Assembly: GCA_937871635.1 (NCBI GenBank)
Contig: CALMNS010000684.1
Location: forward strand, 1-8,013
Origin: an uncultured Solirubrobacter sp.
Lineage (GTDB): Bacteria; Actinomycetota; Thermoleophilia; Solirubrobacterales; Solirubrobacteraceae
Direction of reading: 5' to 3'
Length of the DNA: 8,013 nucleotides
The notes under the pieces were generated by a model. It had not been told where the DNA came from, did not search any database, and worked only from the letters and a program-made list of their open reading frames with translations. Shown here piece after piece: positions 1 to 4,316 of the stretch (positions are counted from its first letter, which is position 1; each line of letters opens with the position of its first letter). Both the position numbers and the translations under genes were made by a program.

Positions 1-370
1 TCCCGGGGTAGGCGCCCTCGACCCCCGGACCGTGCGGGGCCGAGGCGGCCTCGCGCACCTCGCGCCGGGTGCAGAAGCACTCGTACACGCGCCCGTCGCG
101 CTCGAGCCGGGCGAGCGCCTCGGCGTAGAGCGGGCCGCGGGCCGACTGGACGACCACCTCCCCGTCCCAGTCGAGCCCGAGGGCGGCGAGGTCGGCGAGC
201 TGGCGCTCGGCGACCCCCGGCCGGACGCGCCCCTCGTCGAGGTCCTCCAGGCGGAGGCGAAAGCGGGCGCCGGCCGAGCGGGCGAACAGCCAGGCGAGGA
301 GCGCCGTGCGCAGGTTGCCGAGGTGCAGGTCGCCCGTCGGGCTCGGGGCGTAGCGGCCGTCGGGCGTCAT
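1..370 (-). CDS. gluQ: Glutamyl-Q tRNA(Asp) synthetase, N-terminal part (cut by window edge)
   Basis: Class I aminoacyl-tRNA synthetase-like protein; the family resembles the catalytic half of glutamyl-tRNA synthetase but lacks the anticodon-binding half, and attaches glutamate to the queuosine base of tRNA(Asp). About 123 residues are visible from ATG at 370 and the frame is open to position 1. Residues 7-19 read YAPSPTGDLHLGN, the nucleotide-binding region with the HIGH-type motif (HLGN, 16-19), followed by LRTALLAWLFAR and the LEDLD stretch (41-45). Cys98-x-Cys100 (CFC) followed by Tyr121-Pro-Gly matches the zinc-binding insertion of GluQ-RS (Cys, Cys, Tyr, with a final Cys expected just outside the window). 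An in-frame GTG at 379 is an alternative start; GGAG lies only a few bases before the ATG. The gene is divergent from the RpiR-type regulator with an 89-base gap. A full-length glutamyl-tRNA synthetase is the main alternative, because the C-terminal half cannot be seen; the CxC spacing and the early start favour GluQ-RS. Confidence 0.85.
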   Translation of the reverse strand, partial: MTPDGRYAPSPTGDLHLGNLRTALLAWLFARSAGARFRLRLEDLDEGRVRPGVAERQLADLAALGLDWDGEVVVQSARGPLYAEALARLERDGRVYECFCTRREVREAASAPHGPGVEGAYPG

Positions 371-437
371 GGGCTCCACGTACCCGCGGGCGATCGGCGA
401 GCGGGCGCCCGGAGCGGACGGACGTTGCGCCGGGCCC

Positions 438-445
438 GGAAGGAG
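438..445 (+). promoter_or_regulatory. Probable ribosome binding site of the RpiR-type regulator
   Basis: The purine run GGAAGGAG lies 14 bases before the GTG at 460 and 32 bases before the ATG at 478. The spacing is long for 460 but far too long for 478, so it argues for the GTG start. No convincing -10/-35 pair was recognised in the 89-base divergent gap (371-459), which otherwise contains GC-rich palindromes such as CCGGGCCCGG at 430-439. Confidence 0.4.
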
Positions 446-459
446 TCGCCCGCCGGGCG

Positions 460-1341
460 GTGAATGTGGTCCTCGCCATGCCGAGGACCGCACCGATGCC
501 GCCCGCCGCGAGCGGCCACCAGAACCTGTCGACCTACATCACCTCGCGGTTCGACGAGTTCTCGCGCTCCCAGAAGGACGTGGCCCAGTACGTCGTCGAC
601 CACCTCGACGAGGTCGCCTTCCACACCGCCGAGGAGCTCGCCCGGCGGGCCTCGACGTCGTCCTCGACGGTGGTGCGCTTCTCGCAGGCGCTCGGCTTCG
701 AGGGCTTCCCCGAGCTCCAGGCCGCCGCCCGTGACGAGTACCGGCGCCGCCCCAGCGGCACCCACGGCCGCGAGTCGGTCTCCCCGCTCTTCTCGCTCGA
801 CCAGAGCGCCTTCGAGGCCGCGGTGGCGGCCGACTTCGTCAACGTGGAGGAGACGGCGCGCAAGGTGTCGCGCTCGCAGGTCGACGCCGCCGTCGAGGCG
901 ATCGCCACCGCGGAGAAGGTCCTGATCGCCGGCACGGACCAGATGGCCTTCTTCGCCTCCTACCTGCGCCACCTCCTGATGCTCCTCGACGTCCGCGCGG
1001 AGATCGCCGCCTCCCCTTCGCAGGAGGCCCTCTCGCGGCTCGGGCGGATCGACGAGCGCACCCTCGTGGTGGGCTTGAGCGCCGGGCGCCCGCACCCGCT
1101 CGTGCTGCGGGCCATGAAGATCGCCCGCCACCGCAAGGCCCCGACCCTCGCCATCGTCGACGCGACGCTCTCGGAGATCTCCAAGCTGGCCGATCGCAGC
1201 CTCTACTACTCCTCGAACTCGCCGGCCTACATCCGCTCGCACGTCGGGCTGCTCTCGATCCTCCAGGCCCTCGCCTACGGCGTCTACGCCCGCGACGCGC
1301 CGCAGCACGAGGACCGGATCAAGGCCTTCAAGCTCAAGTAG
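460..1341 (+). CDS. MurR/RpiR family transcriptional regulator (HTH + SIS domain)
   Basis: DNA-binding regulator of 293 residues, the usual length of the family. Residues about 22-98 form the RpiR-type N-terminal helix-turn-helix domain: a helix with SRSQKDVAQYVVDHLDEV, then TAEELARRASTSSSTVVRFSQALGF (56-80), where SSSTVVRF is the recognition helix pattern of the family. Residues about 141-275 form a SIS domain, which in this family senses a phosphosugar: VLIAGTDQ (154-161), VVGLSAGRPHPLVL (203-216), a TLAIVDATLSEISKLAD stretch (229-245) and a terminal helical region. The phosphosugar loops are unusual: the family commonly has a G-x-G-x-S loop and an SxSGxT-type loop, while here they read GTDQ and SAGRPHP, so the ligand cannot be predicted. 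Start chosen at GTG 460 because GGAAGGAG lies upstream; ATG 478 or 496 would remove only residues outside the fold. No sugar catabolic genes are adjacent, so its target is unknown and may be distant. The stop abuts the stop of the convergent secreted-protein gene. Confidence 0.9.
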   Translation: MNVVLAMPRTAPMPPAASGHQNLSTYITSRFDEFSRSQKDVAQYVVDHLDEVAFHTAEELARRASTSSSTVVRFSQALGFEGFPELQAAARDEYRRRPSGTHGRESVSPLFSLDQSAFEAAVAADFVNVEETARKVSRSQVDAAVEAIATAEKVLIAGTDQMAFFASYLRHLLMLLDVRAEIAASPSQEALSRLGRIDERTLVVGLSAGRPHPLVLRAMKIARHRKAPTLAIVDATLSEISKLADRSLYYSSNSPAYIRSHVGLLSILQALAYGVYARDAPQHEDRIKAFKLK

Positions 1342-2085
1342 CTACCGCGGCCCGCCCGACAGGTCGCAGAACGTCTTGCCCAGCAGACCGCCGTTGGGGT
1401 CGGCCGTGGCCTTGACCTGGACAGGGTCGTTGGCGGTCTTCCCGTAGAGGTCGACCACGAGGCCGAGCAGATCGAGGTTGAGCGGCCCGAGGGTCAGGTC
1501 GAGCACGTTGCAGCGCGGGCCCGCCGGCGCCGGCGTCTGCGCCGATCGCGCGCCGCTCGGGGCGGGCTGCGGGTCGCCCTCCGGGGGAGCGACCTGCGGG
1601 CGGATGACCGCGTTGAACCCGATGACCTGCATCGGCTCGTCGGCCAGGCGGCGGTTCAGACCGGTGGCCGCGGAGCGTGCGGCGGCGACGCGGCCGAGGC
1701 GGGTCTGGGTGGCCAGGCGACAGAACAGTGCGCCGAGCGTCTTGCGCCGGTTGCCCGTGACCCGCAGGTTGACGGCACTCACGTCGACGTTGAGGCCGAG
1801 GAGCGCCAGGTTCAGGCGGTCGAGGTTGAGGGTGAGCACTTCGCAGTTGCCGCGGGTCTGGGTCGTCAGCGCCACCTCCTGCCGGGTCGCGGTGCCGTTG
1901 ACCTGGGTGGCGGCGGTGCCCAGCGCGACCAGCCCCGTCTTGCGGACGACGAACTTCTTGACGAGTACCGTCGTGCGCAACTGCGCGACCTCTCCGCCCG
2001 GGCGATCGGTGGCGCCGGCCGCAGGCGCGTAGACGGCGAAGACGGCGAAGACGGCGACGAGCGCTGCGAGCGGACGGACGGACAT
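1342..2085 (-). CDS. Secreted protein of unknown function with two Cys-bracketed LNLxLLGL modules
   Basis: Protein of 247 residues with no function I can name. Residues 1-25 form a typical Sec signal peptide: a short basic start (MSVRP), a hydrophobic stretch of Ala/Val/Phe (6-20) and an AGA-type cleavage region around 23-26. Two similar modules follow. Module 1 runs from Cys81 to Cys122: CEVLTLNLDRLNLALLGL, then VDV, ending in LGALFCRLA. Module 2 runs from Cys192 to Cys240: CNVLDLTLGPLNLDLLGL, then VDLY, ending in LLGKTFCDLS. Both modules start and end with Cys, and there are no other cysteines, so an intramodule disulfide outside the cell is a likely inference. A Pro/Ala/Gly-rich linker (about 164-190) separates them. 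Similar Cys-bracketed LDLLGL repeats occur, to my recollection, in uncharacterised exported actinobacterial proteins. The ATG start is well supported by AGGAGG (plus-strand 2090-2095) 4 bases upstream. It is divergent from pdxS and convergent with the regulator gene. Confidence 0.8.
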   Translation of the reverse strand: MSVRPLAALVAVFAVFAVYAPAAGATDRPGGEVAQLRTTVLVKKFVVRKTGLVALGTAATQVNGTATRQEVALTTQTRGNCEVLTLNLDRLNLALLGLNVDVSAVNLRVTGNRRKTLGALFCRLATQTRLGRVAAARSAATGLNRRLADEPMQVIGFNAVIRPQVAPPEGDPQPAPSGARSAQTPAPAGPRCNVLDLTLGPLNLDLLGLVVDLYGKTANDPVQVKATADPNGGLLGKTFCDLSGGPR

Positions 2086-2089
2086 GGGG

Positions 2090-2095
2090 CCTCCT
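2090..2095 (-). promoter_or_regulatory. Strong Shine-Dalgarno site of the secreted-protein gene
   Basis: AGGAGG on the minus strand, 4 bases before ATG 2085. It is the best canonical ribosome binding site in the window and fixes the start of the secreted protein, in contrast to the probably leaderless pdxS on the other side of the same intergenic region. Confidence 0.65.
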
Positions 2096-2106
2096 GAAGC
2101 GGGTGA

Positions 2107-2176
2107 CGGTCAGGCTCCCTTCGGCAGCGCAGTCCCGATGCTGAAGTAGGCCACCAGGCCCGAAGTGGCCTGACCG
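2107..2176. repeat. Two overlapping inverted repeats upstream of pdxS
   Basis: A perfect 9-base inverted repeat, CGGTCAGGC at 2107-2115 and GCCTGACCG at 2168-2176, is separated by 52 bases. A second perfect 7-base repeat, AGGCCAC at 2148-2154 and GTGGCCT at 2165-2171, has a 10-base loop. Both share the right-hand arm (2168-2171), so only one can pair at a time. The shared arm also covers the candidate -35 element of pdxS. They could be an operator for a dimeric regulator of the divergent pair or chance pairing in GC-rich DNA; function is not shown. Confidence 0.4.
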
Positions 2177-2200
2177 CAGGGTCTCTGGCGCGGCTAGAGT
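2170..2200 (+). promoter_or_regulatory. Putative leaderless promoter of the pdxS-pdxT-phosphatase operon
   Basis: TAGAGT at 2195-2200 fits the actinobacterial -10 pattern TAnnnT and lies 7 bases before the ATG at 2208, so transcription would begin at or next to the A of the start codon. CTGACC at 2170-2175 is a possible -35 element (4 of 6 matches to TTGACA, 19-base spacer, slightly long). No Shine-Dalgarno sequence exists upstream of the ATG, which agrees with a leaderless transcript. The alternative GTG at 2199 would lie inside this -10 box. Confidence 0.55.
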
Positions 2201-2207
2201 GATCCAC

Positions 2208-3092
2208 ATGCGCGACGAAGCCACCTTCCGGGTCAAGGCCGGCCTGGCCGAGATGCTCAAGGGCGGCGTCATCATGGACGTCGTCACTCCCGAGGAGGCG
2301 AAGGTCGCCGAGGACGCCGGCGCGGTCGCCGTCATGGCGCTCGAGCGCGTGCCGTCCGACATCCGCCGCGACGGCGGCGTCGCCCGCATGTCCGACCCCG
2401 CGATGATCCGCGGCATCCAGGAGGCGGTGACCATCCCCGTCATGGCCAAGGCGCGGATCGGCCACATCGCCGAAGCCCAGGTGCTCGAGGCGCTCGAGGT
2501 CGACTACGTCGACGAGTCCGAGGTCCTGACCCCGGCCGACGAGGCCAACCACATCGACAAGTGGGGCTACCGGATCCCCTTCGTCTGCGGGGCCACCAAC
2601 CTCGGCGAGGCCCTGCGCCGCATCGGCGAGGGCGCCGCCATGATCCGCTCCAAGGGCGAGGCCGGGACGGGCGACATCGTCGAGGCCGTCCGCCACATGC
2701 GCCGCATCGGCTCGGAGATCCGCGCCCTGACCGTGATGGACGACGCCCAGCTCGCCACCGCCGCCAAGGAGCATGCCGCGCCGCTCGAGCTCGTCCGCGC
2801 CGTGGCCCGCGACGGCCGGCTCCCCGTCGTGCTCTTCTCGGCGGGCGGCATCGCCACGCCGGCCGACGCCTCGCTGATGATGCAGCTCGGCGCCGAGGGC
2901 GTCTTCGTCGGCTCCGGCATCTTCAAGAGCGAGGATCCCGCCGCGCGGGGCCGCGCGATCGTCGAGGCGACGACCCACTTCGCCGACGCCGAGCGGGTCG
3001 CTCGCGCGTCGGAGGGCCTGGGCACCGCGATGGCCTCGCTGGAGGCGCGCAAGCTCGAGGCGGGCCAGCTGCTCGCCGGCCGCGGCTGGTAG
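2208..3092 (+). CDS. pdxS: Pyridoxal 5'-phosphate synthase lyase subunit PdxS (Pdx1)
   Basis: Makes pyridoxal 5'-phosphate directly from ribose 5-phosphate, glyceraldehyde 3-phosphate and ammonia supplied by PdxT, in the DXP-independent vitamin B6 pathway; the family forms a cytosolic (beta/alpha)8-barrel dodecamer. From ATG 2208 the protein has 294 residues, the normal family length. Nearly every family block is visible: KGGVIMDV, GAVAVMALERVPSDIR, VMAKARIGH, VDESEVLTPADE, FVCGATNLGEALRRIGEG, SKGEAGTG, FSAGGIATPADASLMMQLG, GVFVGSGIFKS and IVEATTHF. With the ATG start the key residues are Asp24, Lys81 (imine with ribose 5-phosphate) and Lys149 (second lysine), the same numbers as in the Bacillus subtilis enzyme, which supports this start over an in-frame GTG at 2199. 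It ends in ERGW-like GRGW. Its stop overlaps the pdxT start by one base. No divergent MocR-type PdxR regulator is present; the divergent gene encodes the secreted protein. Confidence 0.97.
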   Translation: MRDEATFRVKAGLAEMLKGGVIMDVVTPEEAKVAEDAGAVAVMALERVPSDIRRDGGVARMSDPAMIRGIQEAVTIPVMAKARIGHIAEAQVLEALEVDYVDESEVLTPADEANHIDKWGYRIPFVCGATNLGEALRRIGEGAAMIRSKGEAGTGDIVEAVRHMRRIGSEIRALTVMDDAQLATAAKEHAAPLELVRAVARDGRLPVVLFSAGGIATPADASLMMQLGAEGVFVGSGIFKSEDPAARGRAIVEATTHFADAERVARASEGLGTAMASLEARKLEAGQLLAGRGW

Positions 3093-3640
3093 TGGCGAAG
3101 CGCATCGGCGTCCTCGCCCTGCAGGGAGACTTCGCCGCGCACACCACGGTGCTGCGAGATCTGGGCGCCGAGGTGCGCGAGGTCCGCGTCCCCGCCGACC
3201 TCGAGGGCCTCGACGGCCTCATCATCCCGGGCGGAGAGTCGACGACCATGACGCTCGGGATCGAGCGCGAGGGGCTCGCCGAGCCGCTGCGGGCGTTCGT
3301 GCAGGACGGCGGCGCGGTGCTCGGCACGTGCGCGGGCATGATCATGCTCGACCGGGCGCACTTGGGCCTGGCCGACTGGACCTGCCGCCGCAACGCCTTC
3401 GGGCGCCAGGTGCGCTCCTTCGAGGCGGACCTGACCCTCCCGGGAATCGCCGGCGACCCGGTCCGCGCGGTGTTCATCCGCGCGCCCTGGGTCGAGTCCC
3501 ACGGGGACGGCGTCGAGGTGCTCGCCGAGGTGGAGGGCCACGTGGTGGCCGCCCGCCAGGACCGCATGCTGGCGGTCTCCTTCCACCCCGAGCTCACGGG
3601 CGAGTCGAGGATCCACGCGGCGTGGCTGCAGACGATCTGA
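3092..3640 (+). CDS. pdxT: Pyridoxal 5'-phosphate synthase glutaminase subunit PdxT (Pdx2)
   Basis: Class I glutamine amidotransferase that hydrolyses glutamine and passes ammonia to PdxS. It has 182 residues, slightly shorter than the usual 185-200. Visible features: IGVLALQGDFAAH at the N-terminus, the oxyanion-strand motif GGES (47-50) followed by TTM, the nucleophile Cys80 in GTCAGMI, the family block RRNAFGRQ (99-106), FIRAPW (128-133), and the catalytic His165 and Glu167 in FHPEL. All three triad residues are therefore present. The start is GTG 3092, whose G is the last base of the pdxS stop (TAGTG). There is no Shine-Dalgarno sequence before it, so translation most likely depends on reinitiation by ribosomes finishing pdxS, which would keep the two subunits in matched amounts. 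The C-terminus (SRIHAAWLQ) fits the normal family end. Confidence 0.96.
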   Translation: MAKRIGVLALQGDFAAHTTVLRDLGAEVREVRVPADLEGLDGLIIPGGESTTMTLGIEREGLAEPLRAFVQDGGAVLGTCAGMIMLDRAHLGLADWTCRRNAFGRQVRSFEADLTLPGIAGDPVRAVFIRAPWVESHGDGVEVLAEVEGHVVAARQDRMLAVSFHPELTGESRIHAAWLQTI

Positions 3641-4281
3641 TCCTCTACTTCACCCGCCACGGCGAGTCGGTGGCCAACGCGTCCGACCGCGCCCGGGTCG
3701 AGCGCCCGCCGGACTCCGACCGCCTCTCCGACGCCGGCTGGGAGCAGGCCCGGGGCGTCGGCGAGCGGCTCAAGGGGCTCGGCCTCGAGCTCATCGTGGC
3801 CTCGGACATGCGCCGTGCCCAGGAGACGGCGCAGGGGATCGCCGAGGTGCTCGACCTGCCGGTCGAGACGCTCCCCGAGCTCCACGAGCTGCGCCAGTCC
3901 GACGCCTTCTACGCCGCCTCGCCCGACTACGGCGACCTCGCGCTGCTCAACTGGATGCCGACCGCTCCGCCCGACCACGCCGAGGCGGGGGCGGAGTCGT
4001 TCGTCGACGTGGTCGAGCGCGTGCGCATCGTGCAGGACGAGCTCGCGCGCAAGGCCACCGAGCACCGCGTGCTGGCCGTCTCGCACCACAACTTCCTGCA
4101 CTTCTTCCTCGGCGTGGTGCTCTTCGGCGACGCGTTCGCCCCCGAGCACGTCCTCCCGCTGTTCAACGCCGGGCACGCCAACACGGGGATCACCGTCTTC
4201 GAGCGCAAGCCGCGGGCGATGGACGGCATCGACTTCGACGGCTGGTCCATGACGACCTGGAACGACCAGGCCCACCTCTAA
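3622..4281 (+). CDS. Histidine phosphatase superfamily protein (phosphoglycerate mutase-like)
   Basis: Protein of 219 residues in the histidine phosphatase (phosphoglycerate mutase-like) superfamily, which cleaves phosphate esters through a phosphohistidine intermediate. The signature TRHGES (11-16) carries the phospho-acceptor His13 and its arginine; SDMRRAQETA (61-70) gives the phosphate-binding Arg64; Glu89 in PELHEL is a candidate acid; VSHHNFLHFFL (153-163) gives the second catalytic His155 (or 156). A late GHANTGITVFE stretch is typical of the fold. The most upstream usable start is GTG 3622, inside pdxT, giving a 19-base overlap; GAGG at 3607-3610 could serve as ribosome binding site. 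No later ATG precedes the catalytic motif. Its position as third gene of the pdx operon suggests a substrate linked to B6 metabolism (for example PLP or pyridoxine phosphate) or metabolic clean-up, but the substrate is not readable from the sequence. Confidence 0.88.
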   Translation: MAADDLILYFTRHGESVANASDRARVERPPDSDRLSDAGWEQARGVGERLKGLGLELIVASDMRRAQETAQGIAEVLDLPVETLPELHELRQSDAFYAASPDYGDLALLNWMPTAPPDHAEAGAESFVDVVERVRIVQDELARKATEHRVLAVSHHNFLHFFLGVVLFGDAFAPEHVLPLFNAGHANTGITVFERKPRAMDGIDFDGWSMTTWNDQAHL

Positions 4282-4283
4282 GC

Positions 4284-4302
4284 GCCCGCCGGGAGACCGG
4301 GC
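4284..4302. terminator. Weak hairpin between the convergent pdx operon and kinase gene
   Basis: The 35-base gap (4282-4316) contains GCCCG (4284-4288) and CGGGC (4298-4302) with a 9-base loop, or alternatively CCGG/CCGG around a GAGA loop (4289-4300). There is no T-run on either side, so an intrinsic terminator is only a possibility; Rho-dependent termination is equally likely. Confidence 0.25.
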
Positions 4303-4316
4303 CCGTCCGCGTCGGG

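Noticed and set aside
32..734. Plus-strand open frames opposite gluQ and within the regulator gene (143 and 121 residues)
   Set aside because: They lack motifs and are explained by the GC bias of the gluQ and regulator genes.
2107..2207. A riboswitch or attenuator upstream of pdxS
   Set aside because: The inverted repeats lie upstream of the likely transcription start, there is no T-run, and no known riboswitch core was recognised.
1334..2467. 377-residue minus-strand open frame covering the secreted-protein gene and the pdxS start
   Set aside because: It is antisense to pdxS and off-frame to the secreted protein, which has a signal peptide, a strong ribosome binding site and paired repeats.
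3328..3621. Longer N-terminus for the histidine phosphatase (starting at 3328)
   Set aside because: The extra stretch lies wholly within pdxT and is Arg/Gly/Pro-rich without similarity to the phosphatase fold; the catalytic TRHGE motif normally lies near the N-terminus, as it does with GTG 3622.
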